Source of the DNA: Rhodocyclales bacterium RIFCSPLOWO2_02_FULL_63_24
GTDB lineage: Bacteria; Pseudomonadota; Gammaproteobacteria; Burkholderiales; Rhodocyclaceae
Direction: 5' to 3'
Assembly (NCBI GenBank): GCA_001828935.1
Contig: MHZX01000050.1
Span: forward strand, 1 to 46,003
DNA: 46,003 bases
The notes beneath the pieces are model-generated. The model was not told the origin of the DNA and did no database searches. It saw only the letters and a list, made by a program, of their open reading frames with translations. Both the position numbers and the translations under genes were made by a program. This document shows positions 8,537 to 18,829 of this stretch, piece by piece. Numbering within the stretch: the first letter of the stretch is position 1; each line of letters begins with the position of its first letter.

Positions 8537-9670
8537 ATGACGACAAACCTCCTCGATTTCGATGCCGAAGGCCTGACCGCCTGGTTCGCGCAGCAGGGCG
8601 AGAAGCCCTTCCGCGCGCGCCAGGTGTTGCGCTGGATGCATCATTTCGGGGAGAGCGACTTCAACGCGATGACCGACATCGCCAAGTCGCTGCGGGAGAA
8701 ACTTCTCGCAACAGCCACCGTATCGCCACCGCCGACTATCAGCGACAAACTGTCTGACGACGGCACGCGCAAGTTCCTGTTCGACGTCGGCAATCGCAAT
8801 GCGGTGGAGACGGTCTTCATCCCGGAGGATGATCGCGGGACGCTGTGCATCTCTTCGCAGGCAGGCTGTGCGCTGGAATGCGCGTTTTGTTCAACCGGCC
8901 GCCAGGGCTTCAACAGAAACCTGAGCACGGCCGAGATCATCGGTCAGCTTTGGCAGGCCAACCGTGCGTTGGGTTACGCGCCAACGAGCGGCAACTGTGG
9001 TGAAAGAGTCATCAGCAATGTCGTGTTGATGGGCATGGGCGAGCCGCTGGCGAACTTCGACAATCTGGTGCCGGCATTGCGCCTGATGCTGGGCGACAAT
9101 GCCTACGGCTTGTCGCGGCGACGCGTGACGGTATCAACCTCGGGCATCGTCCCCGCCATGGACAGACTGGCGGAAGCCTGTCCGGTGGCCTTGGCGGTGT
9201 CCCTGCATGCGCCGACCGACGGCCTGCGCGACAAACTGGTGCCGATCAATCGCAAGTACCCGTTGGCCGAGCTCATGGCTGCGTGTCGGCGCTATCTGAT
9301 CCACGCACCGCGCGACTTCATTACCTTCGAGTACGTGATGCTCGACGGGGTCAACGACAGCGATGCCGATGCGCGCGCGCTGTTGCATCTGGTGCGGGAC
9401 GTTCCCTGCAAGTTCAACTTGATTCCTTTCAATCCTTTCCCGGCGTCCGGTTTCCAGCGTTCGCCCGCCGAACGGGTGCGGCGCTTCGCCTCGATTTTGA
9501 TCAACGGCGGCATCGTCACCACGACACGCAAGACACGAGGCGACGACATTGATGCCGCGTGCGGGCAACTGGCTGGCCAAGTGCAGGACAAGTCGCGGCG
9601 CATCCAGCGAACCGCCGGTGCGGTTAGCGGGGCGGCGGCTAGATCTGTTGGAGTCGAACTGCACCTATGA
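8537..9670 (+). CDS. rlmN: 23S rRNA/tRNA adenine-C2 methyltransferase (radical SAM)
   Basis: Radical SAM enzyme that methylates C2 of A2503 in 23S rRNA and A37 in several tRNAs. The [4Fe-4S] cysteines C111, C115 and C118 form the CxxxCxxC motif (GCALECAFC). The methyl-carrier cysteine is probably C342 in the [12 protein letters not shown] segment, and [10 protein letters not shown] is the SAM-binding GGE-like motif. The N-terminal helical RNA-binding region spans about residues 5-70. The length is 377 residues. About 35 residues after C342 form a basic, alanine-rich tail. The stop overlaps the pilF start (ATGA). Confidence 0.97.
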   Translation: MTTNLLDFDAEGLTAWFAQQGEKPFRARQVLRWMHHFGESDFNAMTDIAKSLREKLLATATVSPPPTISDKLSDDGTRKFLFDVGNRNAVETVFIPEDDRGTLCISSQAGCALECAFCSTGRQGFNRNLSTAEIIGQLWQANRALGYAPTSGNCGERVISNVVLMGMGEPLANFDNLVPALRLMLGDNAYGLSRRRVTVSTSGIVPAMDRLAEACPVALAVSLHAPTDGLRDKLVPINRKYPLAELMAACRRYLIHAPRDFITFEYVMLDGVNDSDADARALLHLVRDVPCKFNLIPFNPFPASGFQRSPAERVRRFASILINGGIVTTTRKTRGDDIDAACGQLAGQVQDKSRRIQRTAGAVSGAAARSVGVELHL

Positions 9671-10452
9671 ACAAGGCCATGCTTGTTTGCGGGATGCTGT
9701 TGCTGGCTGGGTGCACGGCGACCGGCTCGGGTTCCGGGAAGGGCGCGCAGCAGGCGGTTTCGGCGCAGCCTGCCGAAGGCGAACAGCAGCAGCGGGCGAA
9801 GGTGCATACCGAACTCGGTTCGCTATACATGCTCGATGGCCGTTCGGCGATTGCACTCGAAGAAGCGCGCATCGCCCTTGCGGCCGATCCCAACTACGCC
9901 CCCGCGTACAATTTGCTGGGCCTTACGCACATGGTGCTCAATGAGCCGCGCCTGGCGGAGGACAATTTTCAAAAGGCCCTGCGCCTGGCTCCCGGCGATC
10001 CGGAAATCAGCAACAACTACGGCTGGTTTCTCTGCCAGAACGGGCGCGAACTAGGCTCGATAGCCTATTTCATGGCGGCGGCGAAGAATCCGCTGTATAC
10101 GGCACCGACCAAGCCCTACACCAACGCAGGCGTTTGTTCGGTGCGACTGAAGGACGACAAGGCCGCCGAAGACTACCTGATGACCGCCTTGCGCCTATCC
10201 CCGACCAATACCCAGGCCTTGTTCTGGCTGGCCGATATCGCGCATCGGCAGGGACGTTACAGCGAAGCGCGGCAGTGGGCCGGGGATATCGAGAAAATGA
10301 TGGAGCCTACGGCCGAAGTGATCTGGCTGACCTTGCGGATTGAACGCAAACTGGGCAACCGCGAGGCGGAGGCCCGCTACGCATCGCAACTGCGTCGTCG
10401 GTTTCCTGGCTCCCCGGAACAACGCCTGCTGACCCAGGGGCAATACGAGTGA
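9667..10452 (+). CDS. pilF: Type IV pilus biogenesis lipoprotein with TPR repeats
   Basis: PilF/PilW pilotin that helps the PilQ secretin reach and assemble in the outer membrane. A lipoprotein signal peptide ends at the lipobox LLAGC, with C16 as the lipidated residue. The rest of the 261 residues is tetratricopeptide repeats, with clear units around [29 protein letters not shown] and the following [19 protein letters not shown]. Its place between rlmN and rodZ is the normal pilF position in Proteobacteria. It starts inside the rlmN stop codon, so translation is probably coupled. Confidence 0.92.
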   Translation: MNKAMLVCGMLLLAGCTATGSGSGKGAQQAVSAQPAEGEQQQRAKVHTELGSLYMLDGRSAIALEEARIALAADPNYAPAYNLLGLTHMVLNEPRLAEDNFQKALRLAPGDPEISNNYGWFLCQNGRELGSIAYFMAAAKNPLYTAPTKPYTNAGVCSVRLKDDKAAEDYLMTALRLSPTNTQALFWLADIAHRQGRYSEARQWAGDIEKMMEPTAEVIWLTLRIERKLGNREAEARYASQLRRRFPGSPEQRLLTQGQYE

Positions 10453-10459
10453 AGCGCGA

Positions 10460-11338
10460 GTGACCGAAAGCCTGGACACGCAACCCACTGATTTGCTCCC
10501 CACCGAGCCAACCGAGGCTGCCGCGCCGGATCAGTCCGCGCAAGCGGCGGCGCCGATCGAGCCATGCACTCCGGGAACTGCGTTGCGCCTGGCGCGCGAG
10601 GCGCGCGGCCAGTCGATTGCAGACGTGGTGCAAGTGATTCGCTTCAGCGCACGGCAAATCGAGGCACTGGAGCGCGACGATTACGCCAGCCTGCCGGGTT
10701 CGACCGCGGTGCGTGGCCTGGTTCGCAGCTACGCCAAGTTTCTCAAGCTCGATGCCGTACCTCTGCTGGCGCAACTGGAGCCGGCGGTGCCGGTTCCCGA
10801 GGCGGATGTGCGTCCGCCCACCAATATGGGCGAAGCGGAACAGCCGACGCTCGTCGAGCGGGTTCCGCCCAGGTTCATCGCCACCGGTGTCGCCATCGTC
10901 GTGCTGGCGTTGGCAGGCTACTGGTATGCCAGCTTGCCCGGAGACGAGGGCTCGAGCGGGTTGCGCGGTGAGTCGGGAAGTGCCGGCGCGATTGCGCCCA
11001 ATGCGGTTGTGGCGCCGGCGACGGTCCCCGTCGTCGCGCCAGTGCCGGTGGTTGCCGAGCAGGAGCCGGCTGTTGCTGGCGCGACGTCTGCTGCATCGCC
11101 ATTCGGTGGCTTGCGGGTCGAGTTCGACGACCGTTCCTGGATCGAGGTTCGCGACGCGACACAGAAAATCGTTTTCGTCGGCGAGTATCCGGCCGGGACG
11201 CGCCAGAACATCGACGGAAAACCGCCTTTCCAGATCTGGATCGGCAAGGCATCCGGTGTCCGCGTCTTCATGGGCGAGCGCAGCATCGATCTCAAACCAC
11301 ATACCCGCGAAGAAGTCGCCCGGTTTAACTTGGAATGA
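10460..11338 (+). CDS. rodZ: RodZ-like cytoskeletal/cell-shape protein
   Basis: Bitopic inner-membrane protein that links MreB to the cell-wall elongation machinery. The 292-residue product has the RodZ layout: a cytoplasmic Cro/C1-like helix-turn-helix at about 38-105 ([16 protein letters not shown], then [18 protein letters not shown]), one transmembrane helix at about 138-157, an Ala/Val/Pro linker, and a periplasmic DUF4115 beta-domain from about 208. The start is GTG at 10460, seven bases after the pilF stop; I chose it because it fits the domain edge and there is no better ATG. Its end overlaps the ispG start by 4 nt. Confidence 0.9.
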   Translation: MTESLDTQPTDLLPTEPTEAAAPDQSAQAAAPIEPCTPGTALRLAREARGQSIADVVQVIRFSARQIEALERDDYASLPGSTAVRGLVRSYAKFLKLDAVPLLAQLEPAVPVPEADVRPPTNMGEAEQPTLVERVPPRFIATGVAIVVLALAGYWYASLPGDEGSSGLRGESGSAGAIAPNAVVAPATVPVVAPVPVVAEQEPAVAGATSAASPFGGLRVEFDDRSWIEVRDATQKIVFVGEYPAGTRQNIDGKPPFQIWIGKASGVRVFMGERSIDLKPHTREEVARFNLE

Positions 11339-12579
11339 GCGAGATGTCTCAAGTTTCGTCGGCGCGGCGCGCAAGTCGCCTCGCCATGGTGGGATCAGTC
11401 GGCGTTGGCGGTACGGCGCCGATTGTCATCCAGTCGATGACCAATACCGATACCGAGGACGTGTTCGGCACCTCGATGCAGGTGGCGCAATTGGCGCGCG
11501 CCGGTTCGGAACTGGTGCGCATCACGGTCAATACACGCGAGGCCGCCGCTGCCGTGCCGAAGATTCGCGAACGGCTGGCGCAGATGAATGTCGAAGTGCC
11601 GCTGATCGGCGACTTCCACTTCAATGGCCACAAGCTGCTGGCCGAGCATCCGGCGTGTGCCGAGGCCCTGGCCAAGCTGCGCATCAATCCCGGCAACGTC
11701 GGCAAGGGCGCGAAGCGCGACGAGCAGTTCGCGCAGTTGATCGAAATCGCTTGCAAGTTCGACAAGCCGATCCGCATCGGGGTGAACTGGGGCAGTCTTG
11801 ACCAGGCCTTGCTCGCCCGCGTCATGGATGAAAACGCCAAGCGTCCGGAGCCGAAGGATGCCACCGAGATCATGCGCGAAGCGATGGTGACTTCGGCGCT
11901 GGAATCCGCGGCGCAGGCCGAGCAACTGGGCTTGGCCGGCGACCATATCGTGCTTTCGTGCAAGGTCTCCGGCGTGCAGGACCTGATTGCAATCTATCGC
12001 GAGCTGGCAGTACGCTGCGATTATCCCTTGCATCTGGGGCTGACCGAGGCGGGCATGGGCAGCAAGGGGATCGTCGCCTCTACCGCGGCGCTCAGCGTGC
12101 TGTTGCAGGAAGGCATCGGCGACACGATTCGAGTGTCGCTTACGCCGGAGCCGAATGGCGACCGTACGCGCGAAGTGATCGTCGCCCAGGAAATCCTGCA
12201 GACCATGGGCCTGCGCGCCTTCACGCCGCTGGTGGCGGCCTGCCCCGGCTGCGGACGCACCACCAGCACGGTGTTCCAGGAGCTGGCGCAGGACATCCAG
12301 AACTATGTGCGCAGCCGCATGCCGGAATGGCGTCTGGTGCGCGTGGGCGTCGAGAACATGACGCTGGCCGTGATGGGCTGCGTGGTGAACGGCCCCGGCG
12401 AAAGCAAACACGCCAGCATCGGCATTTCGCTGCCGGGTACGGGCGAAGCGCCGGTGGCGCCGGTGTATGTCGATGGCGAGCGCGTCGTCACGCTGCGTGG
12501 CGACAACATTGCCGCCGAATTCCGCCAGATCGTTGACGACTATGTATCAAGAACATATCCGGAAAGACCGAGTCATTGA
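11335..12579 (+). CDS. ispG: 4-hydroxy-3-methylbut-2-en-1-yl diphosphate synthase
   Basis: Iron-sulfur enzyme of the MEP pathway that converts methylerythritol cyclodiphosphate to HMBPP. The 414-residue protein has the three cluster cysteines C303 and C306 (ACPGCGRT) and C349 (GCVVNGPGE), with E356 as the fourth ligand typical of the family. The N-terminal TIM barrel includes [12 protein letters not shown] and [10 protein letters not shown] second in-frame ATG at 11344 is possible; the first is kept because it makes an ATGA overlap with rodZ. Confidence 0.97.
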   Translation: MSEMSQVSSARRASRLAMVGSVGVGGTAPIVIQSMTNTDTEDVFGTSMQVAQLARAGSELVRITVNTREAAAAVPKIRERLAQMNVEVPLIGDFHFNGHKLLAEHPACAEALAKLRINPGNVGKGAKRDEQFAQLIEIACKFDKPIRIGVNWGSLDQALLARVMDENAKRPEPKDATEIMREAMVTSALESAAQAEQLGLAGDHIVLSCKVSGVQDLIAIYRELAVRCDYPLHLGLTEAGMGSKGIVASTAALSVLLQEGIGDTIRVSLTPEPNGDRTREVIVAQEILQTMGLRAFTPLVAACPGCGRTTSTVFQELAQDIQNYVRSRMPEWRLVRVGVENMTLAVMGCVVNGPGESKHASIGISLPGTGEAPVAPVYVDGERVVTLRGDNIAAEFRQIVDDYVSRTYPERPSH

Positions 12580-12624
12580 TCGCGGTGAGCACGGGCTTAC
12601 CGCACGCGTCGTGACCAAGCAACC

Positions 12625-13932
12625 ATGAGCCAGACACTGCAAGCCATCCGCGGCATGAATGACATCCTGCCGGCCGACGCCGAGCTCTGGGAGCAGTTCG
12701 AGGAAGCCGTGCGCGACTGGTTGCGCGCCTATGGCTACCGCCCGATCCGCATGCCCATGGTGGAGCCGACGCCGCTGTTTGCGCGCGCGATCGGCGAAAT
12801 TACCGATATTGTCGAGAAGGAGATGTATTCCTTCGAGGACGCCTTGAACGGCGAAAGCCTTACCTTGCGTCCGGAAGGCACGGCATCCTGCGTGCGCGCC
12901 GTACTCCAGCACAATCTGCTTTACGACGGTCCCAAGCGGCTGTGGTACATGGGACCGATGTTCCGCCACGAACGGCCGCAGAAAGGCCGCTATCGCCAGT
13001 TCCATCAAGTGGGGGTCGAGGCGATGGGTTTTCCCGGCCCCGACATTGATGCCGAGCAAATCGCGATGTGCGCCCGGTTGTGGGATGACCTCGGACTCGA
13101 CGGCATCCGCCTCGAAATCAACTCGCTGGGCCAAAGTGCGGAGCGCGCCCGACATCGTGCCGATCTGCTGGCCTATTTCGAACAGCGTCATGAGCAGCTG
13201 GATGGCGAGGCCCAGCGCCGCTTGCACAGCAATCCTTTGCGCATTCTGGATACCAAGAATCCGACAATGCAAGAACTGGTCGAGGCGGCACCAAAGCTGA
13301 TCGACTATCTCGGCGAGGAATCCCTCAAGCATTTCGAGGGCGTGCAGCAACTGCTCAAGGACGCGGCGATTCCATACCGCATCAATCCGCGTCTGGTGCG
13401 TGGGCTGGACTACTACAACCTGACCGTGTTCGAGTGGGTCACCGATCAGCTCGGTGCTCAGGGCACGGTATGCGCCGGCGGCCGCTATGACGGTCTGGTC
13501 GCCCAGCTCGGCGGCAAGCCTCAGCCGGCGTGCGGCTTCGCCATGGGCATCGAGCGTTTGCTTGCGCTGTGGCAGGATCAGGGACATCGTCACGAAGTCC
13601 CCGCACCCGACGCCTATCTCGTGCATCAGGGCGAAGCCGCCGGCCGCTTTGCCTTTCGCGTCGCCGAGGCATTGCGCAGCGCCGGATTTGCGATTCACCT
13701 GCATTGCGGCGGCGGCAGCTTCAAATCACAAATGAAGAAGGCCGACGGGTCCGGTGCGCAGATTGCGCTGATAGTCGGCGATGACGAGACGGCGGCGAAT
13801 GCGGTGAGCGTGAAACCTTTGCGTGCGGGCTTCGATCAGCCGGCAGCGCAGGTTCGCGTGAGTTTCGATGAACTGGCCGATCATCTCGGCGATATTCTTT
13901 TCCCCTTGGAAGACGACAATGGCAGCCTATGA
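12625..13932 (+). CDS. hisS: Histidyl-tRNA synthetase
   Basis: Class II aminoacyl-tRNA synthetase that charges tRNA-His. The 435-residue protein has the class II motif 2 region ([21 protein letters not shown], in part), the histidine-specific boxes [15 protein letters not shown] and AGGRYDGLV, and motif 3 around [13 protein letters not shown]-terminal anticodon-binding domain starts near residue 335. It begins 45 nt after ispG and overlaps yfgM by 14 nt. A paralogous regulatory subunit, hisZ, lies at 21180-22379. Confidence 0.98.
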   Translation: MSQTLQAIRGMNDILPADAELWEQFEEAVRDWLRAYGYRPIRMPMVEPTPLFARAIGEITDIVEKEMYSFEDALNGESLTLRPEGTASCVRAVLQHNLLYDGPKRLWYMGPMFRHERPQKGRYRQFHQVGVEAMGFPGPDIDAEQIAMCARLWDDLGLDGIRLEINSLGQSAERARHRADLLAYFEQRHEQLDGEAQRRLHSNPLRILDTKNPTMQELVEAAPKLIDYLGEESLKHFEGVQQLLKDAAIPYRINPRLVRGLDYYNLTVFEWVTDQLGAQGTVCAGGRYDGLVAQLGGKPQPACGFAMGIERLLALWQDQGHRHEVPAPDAYLVHQGEAAGRFAFRVAEALRSAGFAIHLHCGGGSFKSQMKKADGSGAQIALIVGDDETAANAVSVKPLRAGFDQPAAQVRVSFDELADHLGDILFPLEDDNGSL

Positions 13933-14584
13933 CCTGGAAGAACAGGAGCAGCTCGACGAGCTGAAAACCTGGTGGAAGATGTATGGCAATCTGGTGACCG
14001 GCATCCTGGTCGCCGTGGCGCTGGCGGCGGTTGCCTGGCAGGGTTGGAACTGGTGGCAACGACAGCAGGCGACGCAGGCCTCGGCACTGTTTTCGATTTT
14101 GCAGACCGCGGCGACGCAGAAGGACGCCAAGCGCGCCCGCGAGCTGGCCGGCGAATTGATCGACAAGTATTCTTCCACTGCCTATGCCGGCATGGGCGCA
14201 CTGCTCGCGGCACGGGCGCAGATGGATGCCGGCGATGCGAAAAATGCCCGCGTTCAGTTGGGCTGGGCCGCGGAGAACGCCAAGGATCCGGCTCTGCGCG
14301 AATTGGCCCGGCTGCGGCTGGCCGCCGTGATGCTCGACGAGAAGGCTTACGACGAAGCCATGAAACAGCTTGCCGCTGAGCCGCTGGCGGCTTTTGCGCC
14401 GCGTTTCGGGGAGTTGCGCGGCGACATCTTTGCCGCGCAGGGCAAAACTGCGGAGGCACGCAATGCCTACGATCTGGCGCTGACAAAGCTCGAAGCCTTG
14501 GCCAAGAGTGATGAAACCAGGCAGCGTGGGGGCTACAGCGAAGTCATCCAGGCCAAGCGCGATTCGCTTGGGGCGGGCAAGTGA
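13919..14584 (+). CDS. yfgM: YfgM-like inner-membrane TPR protein
   Basis: Member of the YfgM/DUF2133 family, a membrane-anchored TPR protein that in E. coli associates with the Sec translocon and the PpiD chaperone. I start it at the ATG at 13919 ([20 protein letters not shown]), which matches the family N-terminus and overlaps the hisS end by 14 nt; the earlier in-frame ATG at 13868 lies deep inside hisS. One transmembrane helix spans about residues 22-42, and the rest of the 221 residues is helical TPR-like sequence facing the periplasm. It sits between hisS and bamB, its usual place. Confidence 0.9.
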   Translation: MAAYDLEEQEQLDELKTWWKMYGNLVTGILVAVALAAVAWQGWNWWQRQQATQASALFSILQTAATQKDAKRARELAGELIDKYSSTAYAGMGALLAARAQMDAGDAKNARVQLGWAAENAKDPALRELARLRLAAVMLDEKAYDEAMKQLAAEPLAAFAPRFGELRGDIFAAQGKTAEARNAYDLALTKLEALAKSDETRQRGGYSEVIQAKRDSLGAGK

Positions 14585-15735
14585 ACGCCATGCGATTGCC
14601 GGTGGCGGCGATTCTTTCGGCGCTGGCGCTGGGAGCCTGCTCGACGGTCGAGAAGCTCAATCCCTTTGGTCCCAGTGAGCCCAAGGTCAAGCCCATGGAG
14701 CTTGCCGCCATCCAGCCCAGCGCGGAACTGCGCAGCTTGTGGCAAGCCGGTGTCGGCAGCGCCGGCGAATTCACGTTTTCGCCGGCCCTGGTGGGCGGCA
14801 GCGTGTATGCGGCGGCCCGTGACGGCGCCATCGCGCGTTTCGATGACGGACGCCAGGTCTGGCGCATTGCCGCCGGCCAGCCGATTTCCGGCGGCGTAGG
14901 CAGCGACGGCAAGTGGGTGGTGGTGGGAACATCCAAGGGCGAAGTATTGGCTTTCGATGCGGCGACGGGCCGCGAAACATGGAAGGCGCGCGTGAGTTCC
15001 GAAGTGCTGGCGGCGCCGGCTGTGGCCGACGGACTGGTAATCGTCCGCTCCGGCGACTCGCGGATCTTCGGTTTTGACGCCGTCGATGGCAAGCGGCGCT
15101 GGGTCTATCAGCGCAGCACGCCGACGCTTTCGCTGCGTTCCAACGTCGGCGTGGTGCTTGCCGGAAAAGTCACCCTGGCCGGGTTTCCCGGCGGCAAACT
15201 GGTTGCCATCGCCAACAACAACGGTGCCGCGGTGTGGGAAGTGACGGTCGCCTTGCCCAAGGGCGCGACCGAACTGGAGCGCGTCGCCGACATCACCAGT
15301 TCCCCCGTGGTGAGCGGCAGCACGGTATGCGCGGCGGCATTCCAGGGGCGCGTTGCCTGTTTCGACAGCAACAGCGGCAATACCCTTTGGTCGCGCGACA
15401 TGTCTTCCAGCGCGGGGCTCGATGTCGACGGCCGCTACGTTTATGTCGCCGACGACAAGGGCGCCGTGCACGCGTTGGATCGCAACAGCGGGGCTAGCGT
15501 CTGGAAGCAGGACAAACTGATCAATCGCGGTCTTTCGCGGCCGCTGGCACTGGGGAGCCAGGTGGTGGTCGCCGACTATCAGGGGGTGGTGCATCTTTTG
15601 CGCCGCGACGATGGTGCTTTTGCGGCGCGCGCCAACACCGACGGCAGTGCCGTGCGTGCCGAGCCGGCGCGTTTCGGCGCCGGTTTGCTGGTGCAGACCG
15701 TGAAAGGCGGACTATATGCGTTCGAGCCCCGCTAG
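14581..15735 (+). CDS. bamB: Outer-membrane assembly lipoprotein BamB
   Basis: Beta-propeller lipoprotein of the BAM complex, which inserts beta-barrel proteins in the outer membrane. The signal peptide ends in the lipobox ALGAC, with C20 lipidated. The body carries repeated PQQ-like blades (for example VLAFDAATGRETWKARV, VACFDSNSGNTLWSRD, VHALDRNSGASVWKQD). The length is 384 residues. The GTG at 14581 overlaps the yfgM stop; an ATG at 14590 is a possible alternative that would leave a signal peptide three residues shorter. Confidence 0.95.
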   Translation: MNAMRLPVAAILSALALGACSTVEKLNPFGPSEPKVKPMELAAIQPSAELRSLWQAGVGSAGEFTFSPALVGGSVYAAARDGAIARFDDGRQVWRIAAGQPISGGVGSDGKWVVVGTSKGEVLAFDAATGRETWKARVSSEVLAAPAVADGLVIVRSGDSRIFGFDAVDGKRRWVYQRSTPTLSLRSNVGVVLAGKVTLAGFPGGKLVAIANNNGAAVWEVTVALPKGATELERVADITSSPVVSGSTVCAAAFQGRVACFDSNSGNTLWSRDMSSSAGLDVDGRYVYVADDKGAVHALDRNSGASVWKQDKLINRGLSRPLALGSQVVVADYQGVVHLLRRDDGAFAARANTDGSAVRAEPARFGAGLLVQTVKGGLYAFEPR

Positions 15736-15810
15736 CGGAGGGCGGTGGACGCAGGGGCGAGGGCGGACCCTATCGGCCGCCTGCTTCCGATCATCTGTTC
15801 TTTCGTCAAG

Positions 15811-17130
15811 ATGAAACCTACGCTGGTGATCGTCGGGCGGCCGAATGTCGGTAAATCGACCTTGTTCAATCGCCTCACGCGCTCGCGCGATGCACTGGTG
15901 GCCGACCAGCCGGGCCTGACCCGCGATCGTCATTACGGACATGGCCGGCTCGGCCGCAAGCCCTATCTGGTGGTGGATACCGGCGGCTTCGAGCCACAGG
16001 CCAAAGACGGCATCGTGTACGAAATGGCGCGCCAGGCCGAGGCGGCGATCGCCGAAGCCGATGTGCTGATCTTCGTGGTCGACGTGCGCACCGGCCTCGC
16101 CCCGCAGGACAAGGTGATCGCCGAACTCCTGCGGCGCAGCGGACGACCGGTGCTGCTTGCCGCGAACAAGGGTGAAGGCATGGATCGCGCGGTGGTAGCC
16201 GCCGAGTTCTATGAGCTCGGTTGCGGCGATCCCTGCGTGATTTCCTCCGCACATGGCGAGGGTGTGCGCGAACTGGTCGAGCTCGCCTTGGCGCCGTTCC
16301 CCGATGAGAGCGAAGCCGATGATGAGACGGCGGGTCCCAAAGTAGCCATTGCCGGCCGGCCCAACGTCGGCAAGAGTACGCTGGTCAATACCCTGCTTGG
16401 CGAAGAGCGCGTGATCGCGTTTGACATGCCTGGCACCACGCGTGACGCGATCGAGGTGCCGTTCGAGCGCAACGGCCGTGCCTACACCCTGATCGATACG
16501 GCGGGCCTGCGGCGCAAGGGGCGCGTGTTCGAGACTATCGAAAAATTCTCGGTGATCAAGACCCTGCAGGCGGTCGAGGAAGCCAACGTGGTGGTACTGA
16601 TGGTCGATGCCAGCCAGGAGATCTCCGATCAGGATGCCCACATCGCCGGTTTCATCATCGACGCCGGACGGGCGCTGGTGGTTGCAGTGAACAAATGGGA
16701 TGCGGTGGATGATTACCACCGCGAGCGCGTCCGGCAGGACATTGCGCGCAAACTGAATTTTCTCGGGTTTGCCCGCGTGCACTACGTTTCGGCGCTGAAG
16801 GGGCAGGGCATTGCCGGCATCCTGTCCTCCGTGGACAAGGCCTACGCCGCCGCAATGGCCAAGCTGTCCACCCCGAAACTGACGCGCGTGCTGATTTCCG
16901 CTGTGGAAAAGCAGACGCCGCCGCGTCATGGGGCTTTCCGTCCCAAGTTGCGCTATGCCCACCAAGGCGGCAGCAATCCGCCGATCATCGTCATTCACGG
17001 CAATGCCCTGGAGCATATTCCTGCCTCTTATACCCGCTATCTGGAGCGTTACTTTCTTGAGGCCTTCAAGCTTCAGGGCACGCCGCTGCGCATCCAGTAC
17101 AAGACCACCAAGAATCCCTATGTCGATTGA
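15811..17130 (+). CDS. der: Ribosome biogenesis GTPase Der (EngA)
   Basis: Double-domain GTPase needed for 50S subunit maturation. Two P-loops are visible, GRPNVGKS at residues 9-16 and again near 182-189, each with its DxxG switch (DTGG and DTAG). The first G4 motif reads NKGE rather than NKxD, while the second is a standard NKWD. A C-terminal KH-like domain ends in [12 protein letters not shown] start at the ATG at 15811 ([16 protein letters not shown]), giving 439 residues; the longer reading from 15745 adds 22 residues not typical of Der. A 75-nt gap separates it from bamB. Confidence 0.96.
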   Translation: MKPTLVIVGRPNVGKSTLFNRLTRSRDALVADQPGLTRDRHYGHGRLGRKPYLVVDTGGFEPQAKDGIVYEMARQAEAAIAEADVLIFVVDVRTGLAPQDKVIAELLRRSGRPVLLAANKGEGMDRAVVAAEFYELGCGDPCVISSAHGEGVRELVELALAPFPDESEADDETAGPKVAIAGRPNVGKSTLVNTLLGEERVIAFDMPGTTRDAIEVPFERNGRAYTLIDTAGLRRKGRVFETIEKFSVIKTLQAVEEANVVVLMVDASQEISDQDAHIAGFIIDAGRALVVAVNKWDAVDDYHRERVRQDIARKLNFLGFARVHYVSALKGQGIAGILSSVDKAYAAAMAKLSTPKLTRVLISAVEKQTPPRHGAFRPKLRYAHQGGSNPPIIVIHGNALEHIPASYTRYLERYFLEAFKLQGTPLRIQYKTTKNPYVD

Positions 17131-17132
17131 TG

Positions 17133-17199
17133 CCTGCCCGCGAAGCGGCGTCCCAGGCATGCAAGGCACCTGCCCGCGAAGCGGCGTCCCAGGCATGCA
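17133..17199 (+). repeat. Two tandem 31-nt repeats after der
   Basis: An identical 31-nt unit occurs at 17133-17163 and 17169-17199, a period of 36. Each unit carries its own symmetry: TGCCTG near the start faces CAGGCA near the end, with an inner CGC-GAA-GCG core, so each can fold as a hairpin. The first unit begins three bases after the der stop. No other copy of this unit was seen in the window. Confidence 0.75.
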
Positions 17200-17220
17200 G
17201 AGCCCTTACCTGTAAGGCGT

Positions 17221-17240
17221 GAGTCGGCGCTGGTGGCACG
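17221..17240 (+). repeat. Copy of the 20-nt gene-end motif (family B)
   Basis: GAGTCGGCGCTGGTGGCACG. It matches 19 of 20 positions with the complement of 34369-34388, and is close to the complements of 35905-35923 and 37213-37232. It lies 90 nt after der and in the same orientation, just beyond the tandem repeats and before the hfq promoter region. Confidence 0.5.
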
Positions 17241-17293
17241 GAGAGGTAAAATCGATTACAGTATTTGGTCAAAAAACCAACAGTCTTTAAACG

Positions 17294-17310
17294 AAGCTTC
17301 AATGAAGCTT
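17294..17310. promoter_or_regulatory. Inverted repeat upstream of hfq
   Basis: AAGCTTC (17294-17300) and GAAGCTT (17304-17310) form a perfect 7-bp inverted repeat with a 3-nt spacer, 56 nt before the hfq start. It could be an RNA hairpin in the hfq leader or an operator. TAAAAT at 17247-17252 could be a -10 box upstream, but no good -35 was found. Confidence 0.35.
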
Positions 17311-17366
17311 GGCGCCAGTCCAGCCGGCGTTAAGCGAAGCGGTCATAACTAAAAGGATCACCAACC

Positions 17367-17603
17367 ATGAGTAATAAAGGGCAAATGCTACAAGACCCGT
17401 TTCTGAACACACTGCGTCGCGAGCACGTTCCGGTTTCCATCTATCTGGTAAATGGCATCAAGTTGCAGGGACAGATCGAATCCTTCGACCAGTATGTTGT
17501 TCTGCTCAAGAACACGGTGACCCAGATGGTGTACAAGCACGCCATTTCGACGGTAGTTCCCGCGCGTGCGGTCAATTTTTCGCAAGAACCCGAAGCCGAT
17601 TGA
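17367..17603 (+). CDS. hfq: RNA chaperone Hfq
   Basis: Sm-like hexameric RNA chaperone that pairs small RNAs with target mRNAs. The 78-residue protein has the proximal-face Sm1 motif (the Q-D-P-F-L-N-T-L-R start), [21 protein letters not shown], and the Sm2 motif [10 protein letters not shown]. The acidic C-terminal tail is very short. It starts 236 nt after der, across two repeats, and is followed by hflX after 45 nt, the common hfq-hflX-hflKC arrangement. Confidence 0.98.
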   Translation: MSNKGQMLQDPFLNTLRREHVPVSIYLVNGIKLQGQIESFDQYVVLLKNTVTQMVYKHAISTVVPARAVNFSQEPEAD

Positions 17604-17648
17604 CCGCTCGCTGCCGTTGTCGGCGAATGCCGTGAAGGCATCGCCCTG

Positions 17649-18764
17649 ATGTTCGAGCGTCCCGCCAGCGGTGAGCAAGCCGTTCTGGTGCAACTTGATT
17701 TCGGCGAAGGTGACTTCGCCGAGCGTCTTTCCGAATTCAATCTGCTGGTTGCCAGCGCCGGTGCACGCGCGCTGGCGGTGGTTTCCGGCAAGCGATCAAG
17801 GCCCGACCCGGCGCTCTTTGCCGGAAAGGGCAAGGTGACTGAAATCGGCGATGCGGTGCGGCTGCATGAAGCTGATGTGGTGGTGTTTAACCATGAACTT
17901 TCGTCGGGTCAGCAGCGCAATCTGGAACGTGTCTTGGAATGCCGCGTGGTCGATCGCAGCAGTCTGATTCTGGACATCTTCGCTCTGCGCGCCAAAAGCC
18001 ACGAAGGCAAGTTCCAGGTCGAGCTGGCTCAACTCCAGCATCTGGCGACGCGCCTGGTGCGGGGGTGGACGCACCTTGAGCGGCAAAAGGGCGGTATCGG
18101 CTTGCGCGGTCCTGGCGAGAAACAGCTTGAAACCGACCGCCGCCTGCTGGGCAAGCGCGTCGCTCTGCTCAAGGATCGCCTTAAACAATTGGAACGCCAG
18201 CGCGAAGTGCGAAGACGCGCCCGGACCCGGGGCGAAGTGTTGGCAATTTCGCTGGTGGGCTACACCAATGCCGGGAAGAGCACGCTGTTCAACGTCTTGA
18301 CCAAGGCCGGGGCCTATGCCGCCGACCAGCTTTTCGCCACTCTGGATACCACCTCGCGCCGGCTGTTCATCGAGGGCGCCGGGCCGATTGTGCTTTCCGA
18401 TACCGTCGGTTTCATCCGCGACTTGCCGCATGCCCTGGTGGCGGCATTCCAGGCCACGCTGGAAGAAACTGCGCAAGCCGATCTGCTGCTCCATGTGGTC
18501 GATTCAGCCAGTCCGGACCGTGATCAGCAGATCGAGGCGGTGGGTTCGGTATTGAAGGAGATCGGAGCGCTCGGGGTGCCGCAGATACTGGTGTGGAACA
18601 AGGTGGACTTGACTGCCGCAAGCCCCGGAATCGAGCGTGATGACTGTGGTAACATTTCATGCGTTCGTTTGAGCGCCCGCACGGGGGCCGGGGTATCGTT
18701 GCTGCGCGAGGCGCTTGCTGAAGTGGCGAGCCGGCGCAACGAATTTCCCGCAGCCGTCGCCTGA
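17649..18764 (+). CDS. hflX: Ribosome-associated GTPase HflX
   Basis: GTPase that rescues or splits stalled ribosomes, mainly under stress. The 371-residue protein has the HflX N-terminal domain (FAGKGKVTEIGDAV; VFNHELSSGQQRNLE), the glycine-rich GGIGLRGPGEKQLETDRR linker helix region, and a TRAFAC G domain with P-loop GYTNAGKST, DTVGFI and NKVD. The start is the ATG at 17649, 45 nt after hfq. It is followed by hflK after 65 nt. Confidence 0.96.
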   Translation: MFERPASGEQAVLVQLDFGEGDFAERLSEFNLLVASAGARALAVVSGKRSRPDPALFAGKGKVTEIGDAVRLHEADVVVFNHELSSGQQRNLERVLECRVVDRSSLILDIFALRAKSHEGKFQVELAQLQHLATRLVRGWTHLERQKGGIGLRGPGEKQLETDRRLLGKRVALLKDRLKQLERQREVRRRARTRGEVLAISLVGYTNAGKSTLFNVLTKAGAYAADQLFATLDTTSRRLFIEGAGPIVLSDTVGFIRDLPHALVAAFQATLEETAQADLLLHVVDSASPDRDQQIEAVGSVLKEIGALGVPQILVWNKVDLTAASPGIERDDCGNISCVRLSARTGAGVSLLREALAEVASRRNEFPAAVA

Positions 18765-18829
18765 TATTTTCCTGACGCCTTTCTCCTTCTTCACTACCCA
18801 GACCAAACAACGTGATCGCCGGAATCCTC

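Noticed and set aside
15712-17196. 494-codon minus-strand frame opposite der
   Set aside because: Antisense shadow of der in GC-rich DNA; arginine/histidine-rich translation with no family resemblance.
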